Source of the DNA: Sanderia malayensis
Lineage: Eukaryota > Cnidaria > Scyphozoa > Semaeostomeae > Pelagiidae
Direction of reading: 5' to 3'
NCBI GenBank assembly: GCA_013076295.1
Contig: RQOL01000861.1
Span: 1,240,001 to 1,304,000, forward strand
Length of the DNA: 64,000 nucleotides
A program made the translations under genes and the position numbers. The notes beneath the pieces are model-generated. The model saw only the letters and a program-made list of their open reading frames with translations, made no database searches and was not told where the DNA came from. Positions 38,801 to 53,800 of this stretch are shown here, in pieces; the stretch's first letter is position 1, and every line of letters begins with the position of its first letter.

Positions 38801-41800
38801 TTCGACTGCATGAATATTCGTCTTACCAAGGCGACTATTCGTCTAACTTTTTACCAGTAAGATGACCGAGTTGATTTGGAAAGAAGCGAGCTCAATTTGC
38901 ACGGACAAGTTACAACTCGAGCTATATGACGCTGAGAGCATTGAAGATAAACACCAAATTAAACAGAGGAGCATAAAAGCCTTAAACTTGCAATTGTAAA
39001 CTTGCTTTCTGTGTATTGTTAGCTAGGTAGCTACTATTTAACACTGTTGAAGCGATTTGTTATTTCGAATGGAAAGCAATTTGTTGTTTATCTGAATTGC
39101 AACCGACTCAGCCAAGGGTCTAGGAGGATAAGAACATTCGAGAGTTCCAATGTCGAAAATGCAGAAAAAATAAGGGACTGGACTATTACAATTTCCAGAC
39201 AACCAAGACAATTAAACTACGTAAACTCTTGAACTACCTGCAGCTCTGAGCTTGGAAGTGGCTAGCACGTTTAAGAACGTTTACCGAAGATCAAGATAAA
39301 AATTTCACTTACTTTGCTGCTGATCGATATTGTGTCGAAATCACTTGAACTTCTTTCTCCGTTCGAAAGCAGGCTGCAAAGGGATGAAAAGCAAATTAAT
39401 TAACAACAATAACAGAAGCCAGAAAATATTCGACAACAAATGCATCAGCTATACGCGATTTGTTACGGTTTTAACACTAAGAAGCAGCCCTAAGACGACC
39501 GGCTGCTAAGCTTAAAACGCTTCGATGACTTAGAGTACTGCAACAATTATAGCTATATGAGAATGAATTCGCGATCAACGAGAACAAACGGGCCAGCTGA
39601 AGTCATCCCCTCTAGGGCGAAAACTGACACCTTCTAGGATTAATGTCCTGCGATCATCAGAGACTCACCTATCCGAGGTTTTTCGCAGTGGCTTCGCCTC
39701 GAATATTGTAGCCAGGTTTGGCTTTTGAGGACACGACTTTGAGCGCGCAATTTTCTTCATTTGGAGAACGGACGAAAACGAGCAAACGTACTACAGCTGT
39801 CGCAGAGAAAACTTCCTTCAGAAAACTCCTCTCGCCGACAAGTAAACCAACAGCCAATAAATGTTATCTCTTAACAGCCGTTGCACAAACTTAGTTCAGT
39901 TCCCGAAATTCTGTGTCGTTTATCAGATATTTGAATATGGAGATCGCAACAGTTTCGAAATATTTTCACAAATGACAAATGCGAAATACATAGCATTCAC
40001 TTGGGTCACATTAGCTGAGGGATTAACGAGCTACCCCGCAGCGACAAACATTACGCAGGCGCACGGATTACGATCTTAATCCGAGCTTTAATTATCATCT
40101 GCTTTTCAAAACTGCAGCCTACGGTGCGAAAGCAAATTACCCGTCCAAAACATCAGAGAAAAACACAAGCCAGCAAAGATACGGTCACAAATATGAAAGC
40201 AACCGACAAGAGCGATCTTCTCCATTGGCTATCAGATCACTGCGTTCGATTTACTATGAACAGCCAGTCACACAATTGCATAAGACATCATCTCATTGAA
40301 GACAATAAGATCAAAAATGTAACAACGAACTTCAATCTACGATACTAACTACAACAAAGAGATCTGGAATACAGCAAATGAAAACTAACCACACCGCATT
40401 ATTGGGGGATCGTTGAAACCAGAGTAAACTGTACTGTGAAGAAGTTAAAGAGATCAGATGCGTAGTCCGTAGCACGGGGACATTCGCTGCAAAGAGAGTG
40501 CTTGGAACATCGAGGTTGCAGATAAATTATTTACGGTTTCAAATCAGGCCTTGATTTTCAATTTTCCAGCACCATGAAAATACGCCTCTCGCAAAAGAAC
40601 CGCTTATTCAAACATCACAGTCGAAAGTCATATCACTACATGGGTGATCATTTAACTTCGCCTCTACACCATAGTGCTTTAGCCAGCGGTTGAATGCAAG
40701 ACCCAGATGTGTCGCAGTGTCAAAAACAAGCCTATTTAAGCTGTTAAGCTATCTCTGCACTGACTAAACAACAAACTCAGCGAACAGCGCATAACCAAAA
40801 TACTATCATTTATTTATTAATCCACATGCTTTGAGTTTAGCTGTGCAAATTTATCACGAGATTCAAGACTTGTTTTCATAACAAGCTGAAGACGGCTAGT
40901 AAAGAGACCTCACATTGTGGAATGAGCTGATGATAAAACATGGAATATTGAAAATCTCCAATCATTAAATAGAGAATCGCCATTCCAGAATTTTAACATT
41001 TCATTATTCCAGATTCCATGATCCGTCTTTTTCCTCATAGCGCAACGAAGAAAGCGTGGAAAACATAAGCAAAATGAAATCTGATTCCCCAAAACAAATT
41101 AGTTTACCTCGTATTTTCCAACGATACCGTGCTGTTTTTCTTCTTCCTTAACGTTCGAGGTGAAGTTGGAAAGAACGAGGCTGAAAACAAATTGAAAGTC
41201 ATGAAACGAGGCTGAGCCAAGATGTTGACCAGTAAAAAGCAAATCCACAAAGCCATCCCTGATGAACATCATAAGGCCTGGCAAAGACCAAAGTGTCCAG
41301 CAGCAAATCCTGCAGTTTTAACACGTAAGTTTTAGAGTGACAAATACCTTTAGTTTGAAGAATTCCGAATTGGAATTGTTGCACGAGCTCTCTTAACTCT
41401 TTCACCCAAGTCTGTTTGATGATTATTGACTCAGCCTGTGAAGAAAACAACAATGTAAGCTGATCACATTTAATGCAGCAGAGTACGTTACGTTGTGTGA
41501 ATAACTCAAACCGTAACAGCACAGATAGATAAACATGATTTGAGGCGACACGAGTGAGCTGGTCAAAGTTTTCAAGGGTAATGTTTTTTATATGGGTAAT
41601 ACCAAGGGTAATACCCAGTTTGACTGGACGCGCGTTAAAATTGCTGCAAGCTTGAGTTGTCAGAATGATACAGTAAACGTCCGTATAAAGAATCCAGCAG
41701 ATTAAGAACCGCTCAGGCTGATATTTCTGCTCGAAACAAAGAAGAAACAATGGACTATTGTATTTGAACAATAGGTTGACGCACGTTCTTACAAATGGGT

Positions 41801-44800
41801 GTTATACACCCGTTAGCACTGAAAAACGATGCACAGTTTACCCAGTGCAACGCATAAGCTGTTATAGTAAGACATGAACTTGAACAAGACAGTTACAGAG
41901 ACACTATAACCACAAGGTATAATTCGGTACTAACTTTGATTATTCTCTTTTCCTCTGTGAATGGCGGCTCTCCCGTCCACACAGCAAATTTACATGGATC
42001 TTCGGCCAAATGCTCGGTAATACCCAATTCACTTGTCTGAAACGGAGAAAAAAGATATTACAGAGATTAGAAACGACTTGTTTATTCAAAGGTCAGAGTA
42101 ATTGAAGTTTCACTCAAGGATATCAAAAGTTGTCTCAAACATAAAGCGGCAAAGACGCTAGTCGATATTGAAATCAATTAGGATACAGCCTATGGCTAAG
42201 GAAGAAAACGAATGTTCACTTCGGCTAATTAGCTATTGGAAATTAAACATAAGAATACTGCAGCATCAGACATGAAAAAACTAACTTAAAGACTAAACTA
42301 GCTACTATTTAAGGTTAGCTATGCTTTGCAATTCATTTAAAGGAGCACAGAATGAAAACATCACACACCTTAAGTTTATTTTTATATAGATACCGCACTT
42401 TTCCAAAGCTGTCCTTTTGTTCTTTGCTGAATAGCAAGGCCTGTTCGAATAAAAATACGTGTCTCTCTTTGCCCTTTCGTCGATTCTTTGTATCCAAAAC
42501 AACAAACGAATCTTGAAGTAGAATTTTTCCGAGTGCTTCCAGGCTTCCTTCCTGCAACGCAAGCAAACAAATATCTGTAACAATACTTGCAAAAGACGAC
42601 ACTAAACTTGAATTTGTCTTATGTCTATCCGAGTGCAAGAGTGTTGGGCACAACACGATAACCGAGCTCCTCCACAGGCAAGTAGTTTTGATGCTGCGAA
42701 ACAACGTGTATTACATCATTTCACGAGCACGTCATTGATATTTTTGCAGGGTTAACGTGCAAATGATATACGCTAGCACGTTCTAGAACAAGTTAATTAC
42801 CAAAACGTGTTAATGTCAGCCTCGTTTTTTAGGCCTCGTTACCACGACTGAATTCACGAAAGAAGTCGGATTACGAAAAACATCTGGAGCTCGAAGCCAG
42901 GTTTCCTAAATGTTGGCCTAATAATTGGCTCAAAACTGTTGCAATAAAGAACCATCCACAAGCAGCGAGGCTTAAGTAGGGAGTATACACTACGTATTTG
43001 CCTTTGATGCATGACCTACTAGATGAATTGCATGGGACAGTATGTAAACTGTAGTATTGACCTGACATCGGGTATATATACAAAGAACATCGTTAGATTT
43101 CAATAACTGTATATGGCACATATATCTACGCTTTGTATGTTTGTTAAGGTACGCTTATAGTCAAATTAGACTCAGCCAGCCTAGATATGCGGTGGGAAAA
43201 GCATGGTATAAGACTGCTTAGCAACAAGGTACATGTAAATAAGGTATTATTGGTGTGACTTACATTGAATCCTTCAATCATGCAGAGATACATTGTGTCG
43301 TTGGCTTGTCTAGGAACACTCAACATCACATCTAATCCGGCCTAAAATGAAGCAAAGCGGTTAAACATTGCAAAGGAGTAGTGACTATCCGAGCCAGCAT
43401 ATTGACCTCACTATGAAGTAGGCAATGCTAGCAATCAGATCTTGCTAGCTTCATACATAATTGATTTGGGTTGAAATTATCATCCTGTTTCTTGTGATGT
43501 GTTCGATTCGAAATTTGAAGAATTTTCACTTCCTAATCGTTATTTGAATACAAAACAACCACGAAAGATGTGACACAGATATAAAAAAAACCTGCGTCAG
43601 AGAGAAACTTATATCCAGATAATAGTTAGTTTCTCATTCCTTAGTTGTTATCTGCAGGAGGATGTGATTTCATTTTGGAAACAATTAAGGTTAGTGATAA
43701 ATAGAATGATCAAATGGAAATAAAAGTTTATATTCAGACATTATGTTCACAAGTGCAAAATCTCTGCTGTTACTCTTACCTGTAAATTTGAATGGCTTTC
43801 GTCACAACATGAAATTAGCTCCTGAAACAAAATAAAAGTATAAATTTGAACACAATTCAATCACCAGTAGAACAAGAGTGTCGTTTAGAAATTCTAAACC
43901 CAAGAAGATTTACATTTAGTTGTATTGTATTGTATCAAGAAATTGCATTGTATGATTGCAAATGCGAATACCGAACTTGAGTTTCAAATCTCAGGACGAA
44001 TCTTTGTCAGCTTCAAAATAATGCGCGTGTCAGTTGCAAATTGGCCTAATCTGAGCCACAGTGAAAAGCAGAAGAACGTCTGATCAAAATGTCTGATCAT
44101 CTAATGATCGTTATCGAGTCGACCAGCGTGGTCAATACTCGACAGGTTTATTCTCATTCATGACATGCAATCACATGACCAAACATTATCTCAATCCACG
44201 CCAGTTGGTTATAATTATTTATTTATCTTCCTGTGTTGGTTTTATTTCCCTCCATTCTCTCATGGTCTTGTTTATTTTGCTAGATTCATTAGTCGATGCT
44301 GAGCCAAATCAACAATCGACAAAAAACAAAACAAAAAAGTGCCTGTGTTTGCTTTTGCAAAATTGTTTTTCTTTCCTTCTCATTAGCGACTCGGCAAAAG
44401 ATTGGCGACAGACAGTCATTGTCAAACGACCCTTGATTATGTCACCCTGGCGAAAAATCCTCTTGCATAAATTCCTGAAAATGTGTCATCCATTGATGTT
44501 CTGCGGCATTGTATGCAGCAAAGATTAACACGGCCAACTTCACCCAATAAAAGTATTTTGCATCGCTTTAATCGGATCACGTTGTAATGAGTAAAAAACA
44601 GGCCATGCACTTGACGTGCATGTTCCAGACGTGAAATGTGGTCAAAAACGTCTTTATTTTAACTTTACACAAAGTGAGCAAAAGAAATTCACTTGGTTTG
44701 ATACAACTCATGCCAAACTACAGTGAAATGTCCTGTCTTAGCACGTAAAATGAACCGGGGAGTACGAAACAACCTTTATGCCGAAGAGGCATTGAGAGCG

Positions 44801-47800
44801 AAGACAATGATGCATGACATGGGTCAGTCAAAACATGCGGCTGTCCCATTCGGATAACGTACATTCACGAACACCAAATCATTTTTCCAACAAGTGAAAC
44901 AAAACATACAATCGAATCTTGCTATCTCCAGCTCTGAAGGATATTTGCTGGAGAAATTGAAAACTGACCTACCCAATGCTTTTCTTGATTAAAATTTTGA
45001 AAATGTTATCAATTTTATTCGAGATAGCGCGGTGTTGGAAGTGGTTGAATAAACAACACATGCAAAATGAGACAAGATAAATATATATGATAAATTGTCA
45101 AATACCTTGAGAAGTAGCTGGTATTTAGTGATCCTTTGCACGGGTTTGATAAGATAAGCAGCTATCGACAACGCGAGTCCACGTTTTGCTTGTAAATCCT
45201 GACAAGAAGAGAAAACAACTTAAGTTTTGATTGAAGAAAATTGGAATGCACTATCGTTGCGTTGCATGTTGTTTTGTGCCAACCAACTGCCGAATAGCGC
45301 AAGCTAACAACTCCGCGTGATACAAATACTCGCAGCTCGCAAATTTGGCATTGACAAGCAACAGAATTTGTAAACACGTTTAGTGACAGCTAACACAGGA
45401 TCTAGACCAACTGCGACATTTTCCAGGAAATATGGCCTCAGCATTAACAGATCGATAATAACCTGTTCGCTTTTATCATTGTGACTAGAGACAAGCCTTG
45501 AAGCAAAACAGCATCACAACAATTAGCAGAGGAAACAACGCCAACGCAGAGGAGGTCAATCTGTAATCGCAGCCAACGGCCTCGCCCTGAAGACAATAGA
45601 CTGAATAAGCAGTAGCTAACAAGCAGTGACCGCTTATGTCCGTATCAACGATCTTTCTGGCCAACTTTGAGGCGAGTGTAATATCCGATAGGAAACAGCA
45701 GATACAAAAAACAAGACCAAGTGACGAAATGAGAGTGAAACGAAGCATGCTTGACTTGCCTGGGGGATCATCCACAACGCCCCTCAATAAAAATGACCCC
45801 CATGACTAATCCCCATCAAGAAGGTTTAGAAGAAAACACTGTCTCGTTGATGTAGCTCATTGTGCAAGAAAGTTTCAAAACGTTTTTGCTAGAACACGGC
45901 AGAAAACATATTTACTTGGATACAAATATACATGGTATGCAAAGCTCCACGCACCTCAAAGAAGTTCTCTCCGTGTTCAATGAGAAGCGAGTTCGAGTCC
46001 GGTTTATTGGCGCAGTAGTCAACATACATCTGGAACTTCTCAGCCTGAAACACACAAAAAAATAATCCATGGCAAATTACCCCAGCAGATTATACAGACA
46101 AGACAAATACACACACACATTGCCTACATATACAAGTGTGTATATATATTTCGACTTTTATGTACACAAGTGGATATAAAGACAAGACATATATACACAC
46201 TCGTAGTTTACAGTGAGTGTAGCGAGTGCGCGAGCTCAGAGCGGCAGTCTGATCTTGTTTGCGCCACCACTATTGATGCTTTATGTTTCGGTATATCGAG
46301 AGCACTGTCAGCCAAGGTATGGCCACAAATCTTCGCATGTACACACGTGTAATTCAAAATATACACACGTATGTAGATATACCATTTAACATTTGGAATA
46401 ATTACTCACCCAGTCACTGAAGCAATCGCCAACGTCCTCAGGCCTTGTCTCGTATTTCTCTAGAGCTTGTAAGAATATCCTGTAAGAGATACAATATGAC
46501 AATGACTTTATCGCTAAAAACCATGCAGTATGTCTCTATTCTAGCAACGATTTAATAGACCCTTGTGGCTGCCATTCAGAACACATTACCCACTACGGTA
46601 TTAAGCAAGACCCCGGAGGAATACATTTTGCATTGTCTGCCACCTCTTCGCACTTCTGCCCACCTTTCCCGAAGCATAGCAGCCATTATGCACTACTACC
46701 CATCTTTCACGTCTTTAAACAACATTCAACAGTAAAATGCACTACTGAATATCTAAACATTGAATCAATATGACGATTAACACAACTCACGTGCTGTGAA
46801 ATTCATAGATTTCTTCAATATTTCCGAAGATTATTTCATGCTTTCCAGAAAGTGGGTCAGGAACATCTGGACTATCCAGCATTGGGTACAGGAAATTCTA
46901 CAACAAAAACAAGCATTCACTCACTGCAAGTTTTAAATCACACAGTCATCGTATTTTCAATCTATGCTCAACAAATGAAGGAGGTTACATAGTACTATGC
47001 ATAGCATATCAAATTGCTTCGAATCCGTCTGTACTAACCTCTATGCAGCATTTGAGATCGTTGCAGTAGGCCCTTTCTGTTTGCAGCAGCTCGTTCATGA
47101 TAAATCTGAAATGAATGGACATATGAAGTCATGAAGTAAATATAAAACATACGTATATGGCCAGGAAGAGCTCTGACTTTATATCTCAAACAATAATAAC
47201 ACAGTCTAAGCTGCTTTTGACAACAAATGTGATTATCTCCGCTAACACAAAGGGAAACAAATTAGTTGAAATAGCAGATGAAGCTCTACGAGATGAACAA
47301 GTGTTCTAAATATTTCATAAAAATACGCGTGGGAAGAAATAGGGAAACAATTTCAACTTCTTGCACCTGCTTTGCAAGAAATACTGTATTGTACAAGGAT
47401 GAAGCTATTGTCTTAATGTACCCGAACACGATCAAAAATGAGGTAGGCTCGAAGCGAGATAAGATCAAAACGAGGCACCACCAGAACGAGACAATGAAGA
47501 ATAAATAGGCGTGTGATAAATACAAAAGAGTTAACACTTACTCGATTCTTTTTGCTGATCGCCTTTTCTCTTCTGTCATCTCATGAATGCCACTATCACT
47601 TGATATTTCTCGCCTTGTTACAGCGGACAACTCGTTGACCTTGGCTTGCAGACATGCTATACTAGGCCAATCGCTTTCGTCCTGAAAAATTGACACAAAA
47701 TGATTGAGTATCATTGAGAACAACGCTCTAAAAACGGTGGAATTTTTAGAACGACTCCCACCCCATATAACCAATACCCCCACATATCACAAGAACTAAT

Positions 47801-50800
47801 ATCAGGGTGCATTTAACGGCTTCGTGGTGCAGCTTACACTCGGCTTAAGCAAGCAACGTTTAGTCTCAATCAAAATTCATCATATTTGGGATTTATGATT
47901 CTACATGCTGAAATAAATCTACTGCAGCAGAATTTCTGTGCGAGTACTGCTTATTGACAAGTCAAAGAAAGCTCGAACAAGGTGAAATTGAACATTTTGT
48001 TTGTGTCCAGCAGGTCCCGGTGCTTGGTAAGGCTCGCCAAAAACACCAGAAACGCAAAGCGAAAGTAATACATGGGGAACATACACTGCCACCGTCAACA
48101 TTGTTATTGTTGTCATTAAAGCATCCATAGTTCAAGTAGTGATAAACAAGCGGATGACTGAAGATATCATCTAGTATCGCCATTTCACCATCAAATAGGC
48201 TGCGATCAAACCAATGCTTCGCGGTGCATTCGTATTGCCAATAATTAATTTGCACAATACAATGACAGTAGCCTTGGTGAGTGAAGTCATTTACCCAAGC
48301 TTACTCGAGCGTGAATAATGCTATTTCTACAAACACTGAATATTCGATGCAGAAGTAATTTCATTGCAGCGTCGGCATTCCTTGCATTGGGATTGCATGA
48401 GATAAGCAACCGAAAAATGTCGGTATCAAAATAAACGCTGCAATGCCGGATGAGGTATTCTGCTTGGTACACGCGTGTAGCAACAGTTACTGCAATGCCG
48501 AGCGAGTCTGGTTATTAAACGGTGTCAGCAGCCAGTCGAGAAACCAAAACGAACAGCTTCACTCGATGCTGGAAATAAAATGCTCGACAAATGCAGCACA
48601 GGAATGCAAATAAACAAGGAATATTGTGTCCATACACAGCTCGCAATCGACTTGTTGTGTTGTGGATTGTTCAGCTACAGAATAAAGCACAATAAACCAA
48701 AACAAATCAGTTTTCTTGTTTCCAAAAAACAGTTGCTTTCACAGTAGAATTTTCAACGCTCCAGTAACTACAAATAAGCTGCCGTGTGTGTTTACCACTG
48801 AAGCCAGTCACGTTTATCCGTATCGAATTTCGAAACAATAACAAGTACTTTGTGCTAGCATTGAATCAGATCCCACTATCAATATTATTCCAACTAGTTG
48901 GTTGTTCGAGCTGCGCCCTTGAGATCAATCGTATCTGTGTTTTCAATTTAATAATAAGATGCTTCTTTGTATTCCATTGCAGACTATTTGAATATTCAAT
49001 TGAATTTCATCGAGTTTCTTTATCCCAAAGCCAAACAAATCGTTTCGCCGCAATAAGCAAGATCAAATATAACTCCCGAGGTTTCAAACGAGGCGTTTTT
49101 CTACTTCAAAGCATTGGGCTTTTCTCAAGTCACCTCAACCACTTTTTATTCACGTTGTTATAATAGAAATAATAATGAAAGAATCCCGAACAAGTACCGT
49201 GGTCCATTGTCATATTTTAATAAAAAGGATTACACATGGGTATTATTTTAGCGGTATCATGTAAAGGGTATCATATGGCAGTGCCGTGTAATGAGTTTAA
49301 CAGAAGAATGGACAACGAAAAGGGATTTAAAAAAAGAAAGCATTTTAAAAAGAGATCTTAACGCACAAAGAGGGCATTATCTGAGCCTCCCACCCCTGGC
49401 TGATTCTATGCTACGTTGCATTGCACCCGGGTAAATCAATACAGTAAAAACTCGCATATAAGAAGTGTCTATTGTTCAAAAACAATAGACTGTTGTTCAA
49501 AACAATAGAATATTGTTTCTTCTATTGATTTGAGCAGAAATATCATCCTGGAGACTCTTGATGCATTGGTTCTTATATGCGATTTCTTACTGTAGCTATA
49601 GCACACGACTGGAATTAATAGACAAACAACAAACCTCGACTTCAGGAATGGAGCATCCCAGTTTTATCTCCAATGATTGACGATATTTTTTCATGTGACA
49701 TGCAAAGTCCTTGTACCGTTTGTCAATCGAGATTGCCCATTCTTTTACTCCGTCAGAATGAAAAAATGTCTTTGTGATCAATTTCGACGCCTGGTGTAGC
49801 AGAAGTTTCACCTTTTCTCGTATCTCCTGCAATCAAAAACAGCAAATCGTTAAACATCCAGTGCTTCAAAGTAACACTACAGGGTTGTTGAGCACGGAAA
49901 AAGCTATCCCTTATACCTCAAAAACTTCTTTGAAATCGCTGTGTTGGCATGGATCTGGCGTGGTTCTTTTTGGGCTGCTTGGTCCATTTGGTTCAGTTTG
50001 CTCCCCTTGTTTCCACATTTCCAATTCCTGTGCCATGCCCGAACCATGGTCTTGAATCCACTGCAAGGCCTACAAAAATGGCAACAGCATTACGATGAGA
50101 ATTTGCAGTTACAGTCAAAGCAAGGCATCTATAAGCAGGCCATACGCAAATGAATAGCAAAAGCAGTTACAACAAAATTCAACACTGCTGAATACATAGC
50201 AACAAAATTTCAGGAAATTTAGGATAAAACATTATCATACCTCCTTGGCACTTTCTTGAAATTTGGCATACTCAAGGCATCCATGCAGGACGTTCTTTTT
50301 CAACTGCATCTGTTTAACAACGGGCATTTCTTGAGACGTTGCCTGCTCGACAAGGTCATTAACCAGTATCTCCAGTCTTCCAAAATGCCCATCCAAAACC
50401 GGTGGGTTATCCCCGTCGCCTTTTGGCAGAACTAGTTTAAGGAACCTCTCTGAGGATTCCCTCACTTCTTTGCAGCCCTGTTCAACGGCCACTCTCTCCT
50501 TGTCCAATTGCTTAATTGTCGAAGCAATCTTCTCTTGCTTGTGTGACAGTTCGTATTCTTTAAACTCGAGACAAGGGTCTTCCTCACTACGACAATCCTT
50601 ACTGAATTTCTCCAGCAGTTTGCTTGCCTGTTAAGACGAAAAATGAGACATAAGTTTACAAATTTCAACAAGAAAGCATCACTAAACAGTCCACATGTTG
50701 AGTCCTGAATAAGAAATCATGGGCTCCATCTCTCAGGCCGCATTGAAGACTCGACAAATGATAAAAAGATTATTAAAAGTACACCATGCTTATAGCAATT

Positions 50801-53800
50801 ATAACTACCTGCTTCTATTGCCAATACATGTTGGAATTGAGGACTATTTTTACAAGATTAGTATTAAGAGAGACATACCTGTTCGCTGGCTCGATAGAAG
50901 TTATAGGATGTAAAGACAACAGCCCTTCGTTGCTCAGCCATTTTCATGAGACGTTCCCATTTCCTTTCCACGGCCTCAGAACAAATAGCAATGGTCTCCG
51001 ATTCGACGTGTCCTTGACGCAGATACGAATCGGCTGTTTCTTTCACCTCCATCACACCAAGTCGAGTTTTCTGAAAACAGAAATGCAAGTGTTCAATTAT
51101 GTATAGCACACACAGCCGAACCAAGTTCGTCAATTATAAATGTTGAAGTACAGTGCGTAAGACTGCTTAAACAGTGCATATCACACACAAAATATCCTGT
51201 TTAAAAGATTTACACCGTCCTGAAATTAACAAGATCGGTATCAATTAATAAAATCGGTATAAATTGACAAGATCGGTATAAATTAACAAGATCGGTATAA
51301 ATTAACAAAATCGGTATGAATTAATAAAATTGGCATCGGCAATTAACAAGATCAGTGGACTAGCGGAATGAGATGGTACAATGGAGGTAAAATACAATAC
51401 AATGTTAAGGCTTGGCTCGCAAAAATTTGAATACCGTCTAAAGCGAGCATCGTCAATTTTATAAAACATCTGCTTCCCGTCTGGTGGCTAATTGAAATTA
51501 GCTGGTAGTAGTGACATAATAAGGAAACATGGCATTACCCAAATAATGCTACACGCTAAATAAACGGTAACTGCCAGCTTTGAAATATGTACTTCCCAAT
51601 CTACATGCATTAGCATTGGCCTTGAAATTGTCATTCAATTCTTCCTTTCTGGCCACAACATTAATTGTATGGTATATCACTTCAATTGAGGATACCATTG
51701 TTAGTTTTCGTCAATGATAAAATTAAACGGGTTGCAAGTAATGACTTTTGGCACATTCTAACGAAATCTGACGTAGAACGCAACTATGTTCTGATAAGGA
51801 CAGACTAGCAAGAACGATGGGATAAATAAACATCTTAATTCAACTGTCCCCCCCCCCCCTCCTGTACCATGCGGGCACATTAAACAATCAAAGACCGTCG
51901 ATTTGTATAATGAAAACGACAGTTGAAAATCACATACCAAGCCTGGATGATTGACTTCACATTCATGTTACTAACAGCTCCTGAAAATTCCGGCTACTGG
52001 TTGGTAATTGTAAATTCGTTACCGTTTTCCGACCGTGAATTGAAACCAATGAAGTGAAATCGAAAGGAATTTGGCTTTTAGCGGCCACACCACAACTGAC
52101 TTAACGAAGAATGCCAGTCTAATTGACATGCGCGTATAAAAAGGGATGCATCTTTATCAACATCAATCTCGATACACAAAACCACCGGGTGCGATTCCGC
52201 CACACTACTGTTCATGTTAAAAAGCCAATTTGCATGCTTTGTTTAGAGACTCGCACAGCTATACATGATTCACAATCCCTCGCTAAGGCAATAAGCTGTT
52301 TAGAAAATGGCGCTTTCTTTCAAATTAGTGCAGCAGGTTGCATTAACAAAACTGTGATAATTAATTATTCAATGTATTAATTGTGTTGTGAACTTCGTGC
52401 AAGAATAAGCAATAGGCCCCTCTGCACCGCAGTAGGCTCTCGCAAGCAACATGTGCCACGACACTTGGTGCGCATGGTAACAATGCCATGCGTGCGATAC
52501 CTTCACCGGGCATTCAATCTGGCAAACGTCATATTTCTACGCAAATGGAAAACAGCGTGGTCGTGCGCATGGATATAACAAGTCTCTTCTCACGCAATGG
52601 ATATATTGAAACAATTCAATATAGGACCCCTTGAATTGCCTCATGGACGACTATTCTCCTTATTTTAGAAAACGCCCGATATAACAAAGCACAAACTGCT
52701 TTGATTTCTTCACCCTTAGTTATATATTGCAGCTCTACTGTGATGTAAAGCCCGCCCTACTTGACTTGCGCTGTGAAGAGCCTGAAAGATCGCCCTAATA
52801 ACCTGCTTGTGCTACCATTGTTTTAATGTTGTTGCAACTTCGTCTAAGCTATGTACAATCAAATCACAGCTTGGAAATGTTCATAGAAATATTTATGGAA
52901 ACTTTACTGGGTTGTATATATAATACTTTACTAACCGAGTCTACGCACATCAACGCCTGTTAGATGGCTGTACAAGTCAATGCTGAAAAATCATACTATG
53001 TACTGCGCTATGCATGTACAGTTGTATCCAAAGGACTGTATCAATAATGCCGAACTGCATGAGCATGGTGATCAAACAGGACAACATTGTGCTAAAACAC
53101 ACTTTTATATAGCCACGCTATTAGATAGTTCGATTCAGCGCCAGTTGAGCTCATAAGACGGGCTTGGATAAAACTGATCAACGGGTAACATCTGCTTTAA
53201 TTCTTATTGACTCCTGGAATGGCTCGGTTTATAAACCATAAACATCTGACTAATTAGCAGCTGCGCACAGCATGTCGCAATGAGTTCGAGTAGGCCATTC
53301 ATCAAATAACTAGTAAATGCAGCGTAAATGTTATGAACTAAGCACCGTTGTACGGACGGTACCAATGCAATGTTCACAGAGTTCAAAAACCAAAATAAAT
53401 AGCCAAAGATTAATTATTTAAAGGTGCGCGCGTGAATCAAGCATTGAAACCGCTGTGTGAACAAGACTTGAGACGGGAGAATGATGGAAAAACAATCACT
53501 TAAGCGAGGCTACCATATTTTCAAGATCCATTACGCAAGTAATTTCTTTGATTGCCATACGTAATCGATACGATTCGTGTTATGAAACTTTGAACTTAAC
53601 CTCCATGTTAGTGGACACCTTCGCATGATAATGGACAGGAACAGTGGTCTCATTTGTATCCATTATACAAGTTTGTAGCTTTCATAACCATGCCACATAA
53701 GATCACATCAATGATATAACGAGGTCCATTGCAGCTAAGGGGATTTATTATGGGTCATAATGACTGTGACACGGCCAAAAAACGTAACCCAAGGTCTGAA

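Noticed and set aside
44160..44528. 122-residue plus-strand open frame
   Set aside because: Hydrophobic start resembles a signal peptide, but there is no other support and it is intronic.
45985..46010. B-box-like GAGTTCGAGTCCGG
   Set aside because: Lies inside the DH1 exon coding DSNS; chance match.
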